Source: Mycobacterium adipatum (GTDB taxonomy: Bacteria > Actinomycetota > Actinomycetes > Mycobacteriales > Mycobacteriaceae). Taken from it: a DNA stretch of 64,000 nt. The position numbers and the translations under genes are program-made. The DNA lies in assembly GCF_001644575.1 (NCBI RefSeq), contig NZ_CP015596.1:5518001-5582000 (forward strand), in the 5' to 3' direction. Shown here in pieces: positions 15,249 through 24,782 of this stretch. Position 1 is the stretch's first letter; every line of letters starts with the position of its first letter. The notes beneath the pieces were generated by a model, which did no database searches, was not told the origin of the DNA, and saw only the letters and a program-made list of their open reading frames with translations.

Positions 15249-16313
15249 TCAACTCGCGCTGGGGAACCCCGCGGCGACCACCGCTGCCAGGCGCAGCAAC
15301 GCGTCCCGGGTCGACGGCTTCAGACGCTCCAGGCTGATCTCGGCGCCCTCCTCCAGGTGCGGGTCGAAGGGCACCTGCAGCACCGCGCGACACCGTCGGG
15401 AGAAGTGGTCGACCACCTTGTGCAGGTCGACCTTGCCCGAGCGCGGCCGCACCGCATTGACCACCGCGACGGCGTTGCGCACCAGATCCTGGTGGCCGTG
15501 GGCATCCAGCCAGTCCAGCGTCGCCGATGCCGAGCGGGCACCGTCCACCGAACCCGAACTGACGACGATCAGCACATCGGCCTTCGACAACACCGCCGCC
15601 ATCGCCGAGTGCAGCATCCCGGTGCCGCAATCGGTCAGCACCAGGCTGTAGTAGCGCTCCAGCAGCTCGACCGTCCGCGCGTAGTCCTGTGAGCTGTACG
15701 CCTCGGAGACCGCCGGATCGGATTCCGACGCCAGCACCTCCAGCCGGCTGGGCCCCTGCGAGGTGTAGCGACGGACATCGCTGTAGCTGGCGATCCCCTC
15801 GGCATCGCGCAGCAGATGCCGCACGGTCGCCGGAGTCTCCAGGGGCACCTTCTGGCTCAGGGTCCCGCGGTCGGGGTTGGCATCGACGGCGATCACCCGG
15901 TCACCCCGGTTGGAGGCGAAGGTGGCACCCAACGTGGCGGTGACCGTGGTCTTGCCGACACCGCCCTTGAGCGACAGCACCGCGATGCGGTAGCAGCCCC
16001 GCAGCGGCCTGCCGACCTCCTCGAGCAGGCTCATCTGGTTGGTGACCTTGGGGCTCTCCCCCACGTTGAGCGTCTTGAACGACGCCAGATACACCCAGCG
16101 GCGCCAACCACCCGAGGGTGCCTGCTTGGGCCGGCCGAGCAGCGCGACCGTGGACAGATCGAGATACGGGGCCGGGAGCGGGACCGGGCTGGTCTGCGGC
16201 GGCACCACGTCCTGCACCACCGGGAACCCGCGCGGCGGCGTCGGCGCCGTCCACTCCGGCGGCACCTCTTGAGCGGGGTCGACGAAGCGCTGCTGGTCCC
16301 GAAAGCTCGACAC
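15249..16313 (-). CDS. MinD/ParA-like P-loop ATPase
   Basis: 354 aa. A Pro-rich N-terminal region (about 1-70) and a linker precede a deviant Walker A ATPase domain: LSLKGGVGKTTV (114-123), VDANPDRGTLSQK (switch) and VLTDCGTGMLHSAM. The layout resembles the MinD-like ATPases near ESX loci (EspI type), but no ESX gene is here. It is last in the ccdA-resB-ccsB run, with a 3-nt gap to ccsB, as I recall for Rv0530. ParA-type ATPases position cargo or drive assembly; a role in placing the cytochrome c maturation machinery is unproven. GTG start. Confidence 0.82.
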   Translation of the reverse strand: MSSFRDQQRFVDPAQEVPPEWTAPTPPRGFPVVQDVVPPQTSPVPLPAPYLDLSTVALLGRPKQAPSGGWRRWVYLASFKTLNVGESPKVTNQMSLLEEVGRPLRGCYRIAVLSLKGGVGKTTVTATLGATFASNRGDRVIAVDANPDRGTLSQKVPLETPATVRHLLRDAEGIASYSDVRRYTSQGPSRLEVLASESDPAVSEAYSSQDYARTVELLERYYSLVLTDCGTGMLHSAMAAVLSKADVLIVVSSGSVDGARSASATLDWLDAHGHQDLVRNAVAVVNAVRPRSGKVDLHKVVDHFSRRCRAVLQVPFDPHLEEGAEISLERLKPSTRDALLRLAAVVAAGFPSAS

Positions 16314-16316
16314 GGC

Positions 16317-17276
16317 TCAGACTCCCGCGTACGAATGCAGTCCGACCGTCACCAGGTTGATGAAGAACAGGTTGAAGATCATCGCGATGAAGCCGACCAC
16401 GTTGATCCAGGCGGCCTTCTTGTCCCGCCAGCCCGCCGTCGAGCGGGCGTGCAGGTAGGCGGCGTACACCACCCACGCGATGAACGAGACGGTCTCCTTG
16501 GGATCCCAGCCCCAATACCGGCCCCACGCCTCCTCGGCCCAGATGGCGCCGAAGATGACACCGAAACCGAACACCGGGAAGGCGAAGATGGTGGTCCGGT
16601 AGGCGATCCGGTCGAGCAGCTGCGCGTCCGGCAGGCGCGCCAACATCCGCCCGAAACCGTTGTCCCGCTGGGCAAGCGGGGACATCTTCAGCAGGAACAG
16701 CACGCTGGCCACCCCGCCGACCAGGAAGACACCCGAGCCCAGGCTGACCACCGAGACGTGGATCGGCAACCAGTAGGACTGCAGCGCAGGCATCACCGGC
16801 GCGGCATGGGTGTAGAGCCACTTGCCCGACACCGTCAGCAGGACCAGCACCGGCGGCAGCACGAACACCCACAGCCCGCGGTATTGCGGGCGGCGCAACA
16901 CCACAGCCGCGGCGACCAGCCCGGAGAAGCAGGTCAGGTTGATGAACTCGTACATGTTGCCCCACGGCACCCGCGAGGTGGCCACCCCGCGCAGCACGAT
17001 GCACGCCGCGAGCAGGGCGATGCCGACGTAGGTCAGGGCCACCCCGGCACGCCCGATGCGTTCGTCGACGGTGCGGGTGTCGGCGGTGGTCACGATGCCG
17101 GGGGTGGCGCTGTCGGCCCCCACCCCGACGAGCTCGCGCGCCTCGACCTTGCGGCCGCGCGAATATGCCAGCTCGACGGCCAGCAGCAGCAGCGCGAGCA
17201 CCAGCACCACCACCGACGAGGTGAAGGCCCAGTCCGAATACCTGGCCAGCTCGATATCGATATCGGTGCTGTTCAC
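16317..17276 (-). CDS. ccsB: System II cytochrome c synthase subunit CcsB/CcsA (WWD protein)
   Basis: 319 aa with about eight membrane helices. The haem-handling WWD motif is EEAWGRYWGWDPKETVSFIAW, and conserved histidines flank it on the same side. Together with ResB it exports haem and ligates it to the CXXCH motifs of apocytochrome c outside the membrane. The GTG at 17276 overlaps the resB stop (GTGA). In M. tuberculosis it is called ccsA (Rv0529) as I recall; naming varies between genomes. Confidence 0.93.
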   Translation of the reverse strand: MNSTDIDIELARYSDWAFTSSVVVLVLALLLLAVELAYSRGRKVEARELVGVGADSATPGIVTTADTRTVDERIGRAGVALTYVGIALLAACIVLRGVATSRVPWGNMYEFINLTCFSGLVAAAVVLRRPQYRGLWVFVLPPVLVLLTVSGKWLYTHAAPVMPALQSYWLPIHVSVVSLGSGVFLVGGVASVLFLLKMSPLAQRDNGFGRMLARLPDAQLLDRIAYRTTIFAFPVFGFGVIFGAIWAEEAWGRYWGWDPKETVSFIAWVVYAAYLHARSTAGWRDKKAAWINVVGFIAMIFNLFFINLVTVGLHSYAGV

Positions 17277-18835
17277 GAGTGTCTACCTCCGTCGGTGAGC
17301 AGCCGGTCGGTCAACCGCTCGAACTCGTCGCCCCACCCGGAGTTGTCGGTGCGGGCCAATCCCCCGAGCTCGACGCTCACGGTACCCGCCGGCGCAGGGG
17401 TCATCCGAACCCAGATGCGGCGGCGACGCACCACCAGCGACACCACCAGGCCGGCCATCATGGTCAGCGAGAAGACCAGCACCCAGATCTGGGCGGGGTC
17501 GTGGGACACCTGCAGGTTGATGAACGGGACGGCGCCGTCGAAACGGATGGTGGTCCCGTCCTCGAGCCGTTTCTCCTCGCCGACGCCCAGGTTGACCCGG
17601 GCTTCCTTGTTGAGCCTGCCCTGCCCGATCAACCGGGGGTCGAGATCGAAGATGGATTGCGGGCGGCCGGTGTCCAGGCCCGCATCGCCGCGGTAGATGT
17701 CGACGGCCACGGCGGGCTTGTTCAGCGCCGGGAAGCTGGAGGACAGCAGGGTGCCCTCCAGAAACTCGGTCGGCGCGAACAGACCCTGGATCGCGATCTG
17801 CTGGCGGCGGCGTTCATCGGGATCGGGGTAGGTACCCGCCGGCGGGTCCACTCGGATCACCCCGGAGGACAGCAGGGTCAGCGGGTCGTCAGGACGCCAC
17901 TGCACCGTGCTGGTCCGGGTCTGGCCGTCGGGGAAGATGACCGTGAACGTCGGCGCGTACCCGTGGCCCTGCAGGTAGACTCGGTCCCCACCGACACGCA
18001 GCGGGTGGTTGACCTCGAGCCGGTAGTCGTTCCAGGAGTTGCGCTCCAGGTCGGCGCCGGCCTGGTACTCGATGTTCGCGGCGAACGTGACGGCCTGCCC
18101 GCTCGGCAGGTAGTCGGCGTCGAAATCGTTGACCTTCACGCAGATCGGGTACAGCGAGGTGCCGTCCACGGTGTTGCCGGCGCGGAACGAGTCGAAGGCG
18201 GCCGGGGACGCCGAACAGAACCCGGGGCCGCCGTCGGCGATCACGATGACATTGCCCTCGTACCCGAACAGCTTGCCGGCGGCGATCGCCACCAGCAGGC
18301 CGAGCAGCGAGAAGTGGAAGACGATATTGCCGAATTCGCGCAGGTAGCCCTTCTCCGCCGATATTTCGGTGACATCGCCGTCGGTACGGATGGTGCGCCG
18401 CCAACCCTTGAGCCGCCCGTCGATGGACGCGGCCAGCTCACCCGGTTCGCCCGCCACCTCGGCCTCGTGGTGTTTCGGCAGCCGGGACAGGTTGCGCGGC
18501 GCGGGGACCGGCACCGCACGCAGGCTCTTGATGTGTTCGGCCAGGCGCGGGGTGAGGCACCCGACCAGCGAGATGAACAGCAGCATGTAGATGGAGGTGA
18601 ACCAGAAGCTGGAGAAGACGTCGAAGGCCTGCACGCGGTCCAGCCAGGGACCGAGGGTGGGATGTTCGACGAGGTATTCGTCGACCTTGGCGGCGTTGAG
18701 GCTGCGCTGCGGCAACAGCGCGCCGGGGATGGCGGCCAACGCGAGCAGGAACAGCAACACCAACGCGGTGCCCATGGAGGTCAGGGTGCGCCAGGTGTTG
18801 CGGATCAGCGCCCACGTTTTGGTGAACACACTCAT
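17273..18835 (-). CDS. resB: System II cytochrome c biogenesis protein ResB
   Basis: 520 aa. Three N-terminal helices ([53 protein letters not shown]) are followed by a large extracytoplasmic domain and a last helix ([20 protein letters not shown]) with a basic tail, the ResB/Ccs1 layout. It forms the synthase with CcsB. The ATG at 18835 ([18 protein letters not shown]) overlaps the ccdA stop (ATGA), and the N-terminal residues fit the family; the frame upstream is only an open GC-rich shadow of ccdA. Confidence 0.93.
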   Translation of the reverse strand: MSVFTKTWALIRNTWRTLTSMGTALVLLFLLALAAIPGALLPQRSLNAAKVDEYLVEHPTLGPWLDRVQAFDVFSSFWFTSIYMLLFISLVGCLTPRLAEHIKSLRAVPVPAPRNLSRLPKHHEAEVAGEPGELAASIDGRLKGWRRTIRTDGDVTEISAEKGYLREFGNIVFHFSLLGLLVAIAAGKLFGYEGNVIVIADGGPGFCSASPAAFDSFRAGNTVDGTSLYPICVKVNDFDADYLPSGQAVTFAANIEYQAGADLERNSWNDYRLEVNHPLRVGGDRVYLQGHGYAPTFTVIFPDGQTRTSTVQWRPDDPLTLLSSGVIRVDPPAGTYPDPDERRRQQIAIQGLFAPTEFLEGTLLSSSFPALNKPAVAVDIYRGDAGLDTGRPQSIFDLDPRLIGQGRLNKEARVNLGVGEEKRLEDGTTIRFDGAVPFINLQVSHDPAQIWVLVFSLTMMAGLVVSLVVRRRRIWVRMTPAPAGTVSVELGGLARTDNSGWGDEFERLTDRLLTDGGRHS

Positions 18836-19563
18836 ATCGGCAGCCTCACGTCGGACACGAACGCGTCGCGCACCCAGGCCACGAAATCGCCCCACAGTCC
18901 GGTCACCAACGCGATGCCGACCGCGATCATCAGCACCCCGCCGAAGATCTGGATCCCGCGGGTGTGCGCGCGCAGCCAGCCCAGGCCGCGCACCGCCCGG
19001 GCGGACCCGAAGGCCAGCAGCACGAACGGCAGACCCAGACCGAGACAGTAGGCGATCACCAGGGTGATCCCGCGGGCCACCGCCGACCCCTCCGTCGCCG
19101 AGGACACCGCGATCACCGCGGTCAGGGTCGGGCCCAGGCACGGCGTCCAGCCCAGCGCGAACACCGCGCCCAGCAGCGGCGCGCCACCCAGCGTCGAGAG
19201 CTGCCGCGGCGCGAACCGGGCATCACGCTGCAGCAGCGGGACGAAGCCGATGAACACCAACCCCATCGCGATGGTCACCACACCGCCGATGCGTTGCAGC
19301 AGTTCCTGATTGGTGATCAACGCCGTCGTCATACCGAGCACCGCGACGCTGCCGAGCACGAACACCGCGGTGAAGCCGGCGACGAACAGGCCGGCCGCGC
19401 CGGCCACCCGGAAACGGCTGTCCCCGCCGGAGATCGCGGCCAGATACGACAGATAACCAGGCACCAGCGGCACCACGCACGGCGAGGCGAAGGACACCAG
19501 GCCGGCCAGCATGCTCAGCCCGACGGCGAGCAGCAACGGCCCACCGGTGATCAGATCGGTCAC
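18832..19563 (-). CDS. ccdA: Thiol:disulfide interchange membrane protein CcdA
   Basis: 243 aa, six helices. The redox-active cysteines are in [17 protein letters not shown] and [10 protein letters not shown], both standard CcdA/DsbD signatures. It passes electrons from cytoplasmic thioredoxin to the extracytoplasmic thioredoxin-like lipoprotein encoded just upstream, keeping apocytochrome cysteines reduced. The GTG at 19563 lies 7 nt after the upstream stop; the annotated frame could extend further but loses similarity. Confidence 0.93.
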   Translation of the reverse strand: MTDLITGGPLLLAVGLSMLAGLVSFASPCVVPLVPGYLSYLAAISGGDSRFRVAGAAGLFVAGFTAVFVLGSVAVLGMTTALITNQELLQRIGGVVTIAMGLVFIGFVPLLQRDARFAPRQLSTLGGAPLLGAVFALGWTPCLGPTLTAVIAVSSATEGSAVARGITLVIAYCLGLGLPFVLLAFGSARAVRGLGWLRAHTRGIQIFGGVLMIAVGIALVTGLWGDFVAWVRDAFVSDVRLPI

Positions 19564-19570
19564 TTCGCCA

Positions 19571-20155
19571 TCACTTTTCGGAAGCCAGCCGTTCGACCAC
19601 CGGCTTGAGGTCGGTGCTGAGCAGTTCACGGAGGAACACCGCCGCCACCCGGTGCTGGCGGTCCAGCACCAGCGTCGACGGGATGACGGTGGTCGGATAC
19701 TTGCCGCCGAACGCGATCATGGTGCGCATCGACGGGTCATAGATCGACGGGAAGCTGACATTGCGGTCGGTGACGAAATCGACTGCGGCGTCCCGGTTGT
19801 TGTCGCGTACGTCGATCCCGAGGAACTGCACACCCAGGTCTCGGGTTTGTTCGTAGACACGCTGCAGTTCGCCGATCTCGGCGCGGCAGGGTCCGCACCA
19901 CTGCCCCCACACGTTGATCACCACGACCTTGCCGGCGAAATCCGAGAGCGACAGCGTTTTGTCCGGGTCCAGCAGGTCGGGTCCCGACAGTTTCCCCGGG
20001 GTGCCCCGGGTATCGGGCGGGTCGTAGAAGATGTCGGTCTTGCCACCGGGCGCGACGAACTCGAACGTGCCCCCCTGGGCGACCGCGTCGTCACCCGTAC
20101 TGCAGCCCGACACCAGGACCGCCAGCGACATCGCCAGGGCGACAAACCATTTCAC
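19571..20155 (-). CDS. TlpA/ResA-like thioredoxin lipoprotein
   Basis: 194 aa. The N-terminus [19 protein letters not shown] is a lipoprotein signal with Cys18 as the acylated residue. The thioredoxin-fold domain carries the redox motif WCGPC (Cys87/Cys90) and the cis-proline region VIPSTLVLD. As ResA it would reduce apocytochrome c with electrons from CcdA. The GTG at 20155 shares a base with the TAG of the preceding phosphatase gene. Its place between the hemL-linked phosphatase gene and ccdA fits the pathway; I recall Rv0526 in this role. Confidence 0.9.
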   Translation of the reverse strand: MKWFVALAMSLAVLVSGCSTGDDAVAQGGTFEFVAPGGKTDIFYDPPDTRGTPGKLSGPDLLDPDKTLSLSDFAGKVVVINVWGQWCGPCRAEIGELQRVYEQTRDLGVQFLGIDVRDNNRDAAVDFVTDRNVSFPSIYDPSMRTMIAFGGKYPTTVIPSTLVLDRQHRVAAVFLRELLSTDLKPVVERLASEK

Positions 20156-20769
20156 TAGATGCCCCAGGGCTCCGTGTAACCCCACCGGATCAGGCAGTCG
20201 TCGTCGAAGGTGAACGAGGTGATCGACGCCAGGTTGCACAGCCGGCTGTGCGGCAGCGGCAGGTGCGGAAGCTTGCGCCCGGTCATCGCCCGGCGCAGCG
20301 TCTCCACCGGGAGCTGATGGCTGACGCAGACCGCCTCGTGGCCGGCCGCGGTCTCCCTGGCCCGGTGCAGCGCCGCGATCATCCGCGGGGCGATCTCGGC
20401 GTAGGGCTCGCCCCACGACGGTTTGGCCGGGTTGCGCAGCCGGGGCCAGTTCCGCGGGTCGCGCAGCGCACCGTCCCCCGGTGCGACGCGTTCACCCTCG
20501 AAGTCGTTCCAGGACTCGATCAGATCGGTGTCTGTATCGATGTCCAGCCCGTGCACGGCGGCGATCGGCGCCGCGGTCTGCTGGGCGCGCTCCAACGGCG
20601 AAGCCACCACGTAGGTGACATCCCGGGGCGCCAACCAGTCCGCGGCGGCCTGCGCCTGCAGGCGGCCACGGTCGGAGAGGTTATAGCCGGGCAACCGGCC
20701 GTAGAGCACCTTCTCCGGGTTGTACACCTCGCCGTGGCGCATCACGTGCACCGTGGTACGTGTGGTCAC
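20155..20769 (-). CDS. Histidine phosphatase superfamily protein
   Basis: 204 aa. RHGE (11-14) carries the phosphorylated histidine, and [12 protein letters not shown], the acidic WNDFEGERV and [15 protein letters not shown] give the remaining catalytic residues. It resembles phosphoglycerate mutase-like phosphatases (often labelled GpmB), and true mutase activity is unlikely because a bona fide gpm1 is at 45.8 kb. The GTG at 20769 overlaps the hemL stop (GTGA). Substrate unknown; placement after hemL is conserved in mycobacteria (Rv0525 as I recall). Confidence 0.85.
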   Translation of the reverse strand: MTTRTTVHVMRHGEVYNPEKVLYGRLPGYNLSDRGRLQAQAAADWLAPRDVTYVVASPLERAQQTAAPIAAVHGLDIDTDTDLIESWNDFEGERVAPGDGALRDPRNWPRLRNPAKPSWGEPYAEIAPRMIAALHRARETAAGHEAVCVSHQLPVETLRRAMTGRKLPHLPLPHSRLCNLASITSFTFDDDCLIRWGYTEPWGI

Positions 20770-22076
20770 GGCGTGGCCTCGGCGGCCGCACGCGCCGCAT
20801 GCGGCAGCGCCGCGGCGATGTGAGAGAAGGCGTCGTCATCCAGAGCTGTTGAGACGAACCAGGTTTCGAAGGCGCTGCAGGGCGGGTAGATACCGGCATC
20901 CAGCAGCGCGTGGAAGAACGCGGGGTAGCGCCAGGTCTCGGTGGCCTTGGCCGAGGCGAAGTCGGTGGGCAGGGTGTCGCCGAAGAACACCGTCAGGAAG
21001 TTCCCGGCGCGCGAGACCCGGTGCGCCACGGAGGCCCCGGTGAGTGCGTCGGTGATCAGCGCGCCGAGCCGGTCGGCGTTGGCGTCCAGGGCGGCGTAGA
21101 CGCTGTCGTCGGCGGCACGCAGGGTGGCCAGACCGGCCGCCATGGCGACCGGATTGCCCGACAGCGTGCCCGCCTGATACACCGGGCCGAGCGGCGCAAG
21201 CCGCTCCATGACCTCGGCCCGGCCACCGAACGCCGCGGCGGGCAGTCCGCCGCTCATCACCTTGCCGAAGGTGAACAGATCCGCGTCGACGGGATCGAGC
21301 CCGTACCAGCCGGACCGGCTGACCCGGAACCCGGTCATCACCTCGTCGATGATCAGCAGGGCCTCGTGCTCGGCGGTGATCCGGCGCAGTGCGGCGTTGT
21401 AGCCCGGCAGCGGCGCGACGGTGCCCATGTTGCCGGGGCTGGCCTCGGTGATGACGCAAGCGATGTGCTCGCCGTGCGCGGCGAACACCTCCTCGACGGC
21501 GGCGACATCGTTGTACGGCAGCACGATGGTGTCCGCGGCGGCGGCGCCGGTCACCCCGGGCGAGGACGGCAGGCCCAGGGTTGCCACACCGGATCCGGCG
21601 TCGGCGAGCAGGGCGTCACTGTGGCCGTGGTAACAGCCGGAGAATTTGACGATCTTGGGGCGCCCGGTGAAACCGCGCGCCAACCGGATCGCGCTCATGG
21701 TGGCTTCGGTGCCGGAGTTGACGAACCGGATGCGCTGCACCGGCGCGACCCGGTCGATGATCTCGCGGGCCAGTTCGGTTTCGGCCGGCGTCGGCGCGCC
21801 GAACGACAGCCCGTCGGCGGCGACACGCTGTACGGCCTCGACCACGTCGGGGTGGGCATGGCCGAGGATCATCGGGCCCCAGGAGCACACCAGGTCCACG
21901 TAGCGGTTGCCGTCGGCATCGGTGAGCCGGTGGCCGTCGGCCTTGGTGATGAACCGCGGGGTTCCGCCGACGGCGCTGAACGCCCGGACCGGCGAGTTCA
22001 CCCCGCCCGGGATCACCGAGGACGCCTCGGCGAACAATTTCGCGGATGCCGAAACGGAGGAACCGGTACTGCGCAT
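20766..22076 (-). CDS. hemL: Glutamate-1-semialdehyde 2,1-aminomutase
   Basis: 436 aa PLP-dependent fold type I aminotransferase. Lys272 in [18 protein letters not shown] binds [28 protein letters not shown] and [10 protein letters not shown] are family hallmarks. It converts glutamate-1-semialdehyde, made by HemA, to 5-aminolevulinate, the entry to haem, sirohaem and cobalamin. The ATG at 22076 is divergent from the F420/flavin-type gene at 22179. It heads a run of six further genes, ending with the ParA-like gene, that share very short junctions, linking tetrapyrrole supply with cytochrome c maturation. Confidence 0.96.
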   Translation of the reverse strand: MRSTGSSVSASAKLFAEASSVIPGGVNSPVRAFSAVGGTPRFITKADGHRLTDADGNRYVDLVCSWGPMILGHAHPDVVEAVQRVAADGLSFGAPTPAETELAREIIDRVAPVQRIRFVNSGTEATMSAIRLARGFTGRPKIVKFSGCYHGHSDALLADAGSGVATLGLPSSPGVTGAAAADTIVLPYNDVAAVEEVFAAHGEHIACVITEASPGNMGTVAPLPGYNAALRRITAEHEALLIIDEVMTGFRVSRSGWYGLDPVDADLFTFGKVMSGGLPAAAFGGRAEVMERLAPLGPVYQAGTLSGNPVAMAAGLATLRAADDSVYAALDANADRLGALITDALTGASVAHRVSRAGNFLTVFFGDTLPTDFASAKATETWRYPAFFHALLDAGIYPPCSAFETWFVSTALDDDAFSHIAAALPHAARAAAEATP

Positions 22077-22165
22077 GTCCCCAGTGTCCCAGTCGCGCCG
22101 AGCGCGTCAACTACAGGGTGTAGTGGTGCGGAGCGCGTTACGGTCCGGGGAACAGGGCACGGCTC

Positions 22166-22178
22166 TAGAATCTGCGAC
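22166..22178 (+). promoter_or_regulatory. Leaderless promoter -10 for the deazaflavin-type gene
   Basis: TAGAAT (22166-22171) is followed by 7 nt and the ATG at 22179, the usual geometry for a leaderless mycobacterial mRNA whose first base is the A of ATG. The same gap holds an inverted repeat CTACA-GGG-TGTAG (22111-22123 region), a possible operator for either divergent gene. Confidence 0.5.
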
Positions 22179-22562
22179 ATGCTGTTCGCCCGCCAACGTG
22201 CCCGGTTCAACCGCAAGTACGTCAACCCGGTGGTCGAGCCGCTGGCCGGATACCTCCCGCTGTGGTCGGCCGTCGACCATGTCGGGCGCAGGTCCGGTAA
22301 GGACTACCGCACCCCGGTGACGGCCTTCCCGACCGCCGACGGCGTGGCGGTCCTGCTGCCGTATGGCACCGATACCGACTGGGTACGCAACCTGCAGGCC
22401 TCGGGGACCGGGCGGGTGCAGATCGACGGCCGCAGTCTGCTCGTCGAGAATCCCCGCGTGGTACCCCTGGATTCCGCGCTGAGCGTGGTCAAGGGGCCGT
22501 GGCGGCACGTATTGAAGTTCGCCCCAATCGAATCCGCGTTGCTGCTCACGCGCTCCAGCTGA
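22179..22562 (+). CDS. Deazaflavin (F420)-dependent nitroreductase family protein
   Basis: 127 aa, a single split-barrel domain. VDHVGRRSGKDYRTPVTAF and VAVLLPYGTDTDWVRNLQASG are typical of the Ddn-like F420H2-dependent family abundant in mycobacteria, and the C-terminal PIESALLLTR also fits. The physiological substrate is unknown; relatives reduce quinones and nitro compounds. Its last 17 bp overlap the convergent pyridoxamine-oxidase-like gene. It is the positional match of what I recall as Rv0523c. Confidence 0.8.
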   Translation: MLFARQRARFNRKYVNPVVEPLAGYLPLWSAVDHVGRRSGKDYRTPVTAFPTADGVAVLLPYGTDTDWVRNLQASGTGRVQIDGRSLLVENPRVVPLDSALSVVKGPWRHVLKFAPIESALLLTRSS

Positions 22563-23025
22563 GCACCTGACCGCGCGCCGCGGTCATCACGGTGCCGGGC
22601 ATGACCCGCAGCCGATACGGTGCCAGCCGTAGCACGGCGAACGTCGGCGAGGTGGGCGAGTCCCAGCCCGGGATGATCTTGGGGTCGTAGCCGAGCGGCT
22701 CGGGCGCGTCGATGAACTTGTCCCACACCGCGGTTCGGGTCTCATCGTCGAAATACCATTCGACCAGACAGTCGGAGCTGCAAGTGTCGTGGCTGGGGGC
22801 CCAATAGTTGACCGAGACATAAGGATGCACGGCGAGGTGCTCGTGCTTGACCGGCGAGGGAACCGTCGCCACCCATCCGAGCAGATCAGTGCCGTCCCAC
22901 TCCCAGATCGGGTGCAGGATCCGGCTGCGCGGCCGGCTGTCGGCATCCACGGTGGCCACCGAGGCCCACACGATGGAATGAGCCATCTCGACGAAGGCGG
23001 GGGCGACCTGCTCCAGTGGGCTCAC
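22546..23025 (-). CDS. Pyridoxamine 5'-phosphate oxidase-like flavin split-barrel protein
   Basis: 159 aa. The FMN-binding barrel is seen in WASVATVDADSRPRSRILHPIWEWDG, LLGWVATVPSPVKHEHLAVHPYVSVNYW and the C-terminal LAPYRLRVMPGTV. It lacks the pyridoxamine-specific C-terminal signature, so a general flavin or F420 oxidoreductase role is more likely than vitamin B6 synthesis. GTG start at 23025. It may be transcribed with the 53-aa gene just upstream (stop at 23035). Confidence 0.75.
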   Translation of the reverse strand: MSPLEQVAPAFVEMAHSIVWASVATVDADSRPRSRILHPIWEWDGTDLLGWVATVPSPVKHEHLAVHPYVSVNYWAPSHDTCSSDCLVEWYFDDETRTAVWDKFIDAPEPLGYDPKIIPGWDSPTSPTFAVLRLAPYRLRVMPGTVMTAARGQVLSWSA

Positions 23026-23034
23026 CCCACCAGC

Positions 23035-23196
23035 CTATTCTTTCGAGTTCTCGTTGTAGATCGGTTTTCCGTCGTCGTCCAGCCAGTCGGTCACCGCGGT
23101 ACCCGAGACCGTGCCGTCGCTGCCGGGCAGCACGGAGGTCGGGCGGTTGTCCTCATAGCTGCCGGCCACCTGGTCGGGATCTGGTTTGTCAGTCAT
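23035..23196 (-). CDS. 53-aa acidic hypothetical protein
   Basis: ATG at 23196, TAG at 23035. The translation starts MTDKPDPDQVAGSYEDN and ends WLDDDGKPIYNENSKE; it is acidic, soluble and probably disordered, with no cysteine or membrane segment. Codon use fits the neighbours and it fills an otherwise empty 208-bp gap in the same direction as the downstream flavin protein gene, 9 bp away. Function unknown. Confidence 0.6.
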   Translation of the reverse strand: MTDKPDPDQVAGSYEDNRPTSVLPGSDGTVSGTAVTDWLDDDGKPIYNENSKE

Positions 23197-23233
23197 GGCT
23201 CACGGCTGCCCAAATATGTGAGCCACCAAACAA

Positions 23234-23833
23234 TCAAGCCGGTACCGTGCGCAAGGCCGCAGGCAGGCTGGGCAGGAAGTGCCGGGTCGCGAAGGCACGC
23301 ACCTCGTCGGCGGTCTGCAGTGGCTGCACGCTGGGCAGCAGCAGCACCATCGCCGCGTATCGCAGGATGGTGTCGGCCAGATCGTTGACGACCGCGGCAC
23401 CGATCCGTTCGGCGAAGCCGTCCGGGAAGATCACCCGTAGCGCCGCAGCCATCCGCTCGACGGCCGCCCCGTAGTGCCGGTGCAGCATCTCCTGAGCCAG
23501 CGCGGGATCGTCGACGATCATCTGGTTGAGCACCCGGTGCCTGCGGAACCGCATGATCGACAGGGTGAACGCCTCGACATAGTAATTCGCCTGCGGCTTG
23601 GCGTCTTTCGCCTGGTTCAGCTCCCTGGCGATATCGGTGAACAGCGCCACGTTCTCGCGTTCGATGACCGCGCCGACGAGATCGTCGCGGTTGGCGAAAC
23701 GCCGGTAGATGGTGGTCCGGCTGACCCCGGCGCGGCGCGCCACATCGTCGAGGGCGACCTTGCGGAAGCCATGGCGCTCCAACTCGACGAGCGCGGCGTC
23801 GAGGATGACCTCCCCGGCATCAGCCCCTGGCAT
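23234..23833 (-). CDS. TetR-family transcriptional regulator
   Basis: 199 aa. The N-terminal HTH is clear: [40 protein letters not shown] (about residues 13-52). A helical ligand-binding domain follows. The ATG at 23833 lies inside the last codons of the upstream oxygenase gene (14-nt overlap), so the two are co-transcribed and the regulator probably controls its own operon. Ligand unknown; a lipid-like substrate would match the MpaB-type partner. Confidence 0.88.
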   Translation of the reverse strand: MPGADAGEVILDAALVELERHGFRKVALDDVARRAGVSRTTIYRRFANRDDLVGAVIERENVALFTDIARELNQAKDAKPQANYYVEAFTLSIMRFRRHRVLNQMIVDDPALAQEMLHRHYGAAVERMAAALRVIFPDGFAERIGAAVVNDLADTILRYAAMVLLLPSVQPLQTADEVRAFATRHFLPSLPAALRTVPA

Positions 23834-24695
23834 AGCCGACTTGGGCGAACTTGCTGTACCGCACCGACATCGGCAGTCGGTCCCAGGCCCAGTTGACCGG
23901 GCGCGACCGGCAGAAGGCGGCGAACCGCTGATAGTTGCGTTCCTGGCGCTCGGACCACGGCAGGCCCAACAGGTCGCGGGCCCGCGGTGGCAGCCCGCCG
24001 GTGGTGAGGAACGCGGCGACCGGGTCGAACACCTTGGCAACGGCCTTCCAGACCAGCGGGTTGACACCCTTCGGGCACGGAAATCCCTTGGTGACGTAGC
24101 CGACTCCGTAGCGGGCGGATTTGTGCGGGACGGCGACCTCGGTGAGCATCCGGTCCCAGTACTGCACGAACTCCGCGTAGGTCGCCGGCTGCGGTCGGTC
24201 GCTGACACCGTAGCGGCGGTACCAGGTTTTGGACTCCAGGAAGATCTGTTCCTTCTCGGCCTCGGTGAGGCGCTTGACGAAGGTGTCGGCGAAGTAGATG
24301 ACCTGTTCGACGAAGGTGGCGTGCGCCCAGTAGTAGGTCTCGGGATCGAGGGCGTGGTAACGCCCGACCGGTGTGCCGTCCGGGCCGGGCAGATCGCCCT
24401 TGATGTTGTGGTGGAAGTCGCGGACCTGGGTGCCCGCGTTGTCCTGCTCGGACCCGTAGACCGTCTTGAAGATCGGCGGGATGGTGCGTTTGAGCCGCTC
24501 GGCGGTATCGGAGAAGAACGTCGAATGGTCCAGCACGCCCTGGCCGAGTTCGGCGAGCATGTTCTGCAGCACCGCGGGGCGCGGCCCGATGAGGTACATC
24601 CGGTTTTCGCCGAAGTACTTCCACACCAGGGAGCCCGGTCCGAGCGGCAGTGCGTCATCGAGGGCTTCGGGTGCGTTCTCCGCCAGTTCGGTCAT
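23820..24695 (-). CDS. MpaB-type (DUF2236) haem oxygenase-like protein
   Basis: 291 aa. The family core is [43 protein letters not shown], then [19 protein letters not shown] (His likely a haem ligand) and [22 protein letters not shown]2236 includes latex-clearing protein and the ER-bound mycophenolic acid oxygenase MpaB; mycobacteria have many copies of unknown substrate. The ATG at 24695 is preceded by GTTACAGATTCTGAAC (24706-24721 plus-strand reading), an imperfect palindrome that could be the site of the downstream TetR protein. Confidence 0.8.
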   Translation of the reverse strand: MTELAENAPEALDDALPLGPGSLVWKYFGENRMYLIGPRPAVLQNMLAELGQGVLDHSTFFSDTAERLKRTIPPIFKTVYGSEQDNAGTQVRDFHHNIKGDLPGPDGTPVGRYHALDPETYYWAHATFVEQVIYFADTFVKRLTEAEKEQIFLESKTWYRRYGVSDRPQPATYAEFVQYWDRMLTEVAVPHKSARYGVGYVTKGFPCPKGVNPLVWKAVAKVFDPVAAFLTTGGLPPRARDLLGLPWSERQERNYQRFAAFCRSRPVNWAWDRLPMSVRYSKFAQVGYARG

Positions 24696-24761
24696 GCGGA
24701 ACAGTGTTACAGATTCTGAACTTTGTTCCAATTGGCTGTGGCGAGCGTCATACTCTTCCGG

Positions 24762-24782
24762 TAGTATCGAACACATGTTCGA
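24762..24782 (+). promoter_or_regulatory. LexA (SOS) box over a leaderless promoter
   Basis: TCGAACacatGTTCGA (24767-24782) is a perfect match to the mycobacterial SOS box TCGAAC-N4-GTTCGA. The -10 hexamer TAGTAT (24762-24767) ends in the first base of the box, and the ATG at 24775 is in its spacer, 7 nt after the -10. LexA bound here would cover the -10, the start site and the first codon. Confidence 0.85.
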
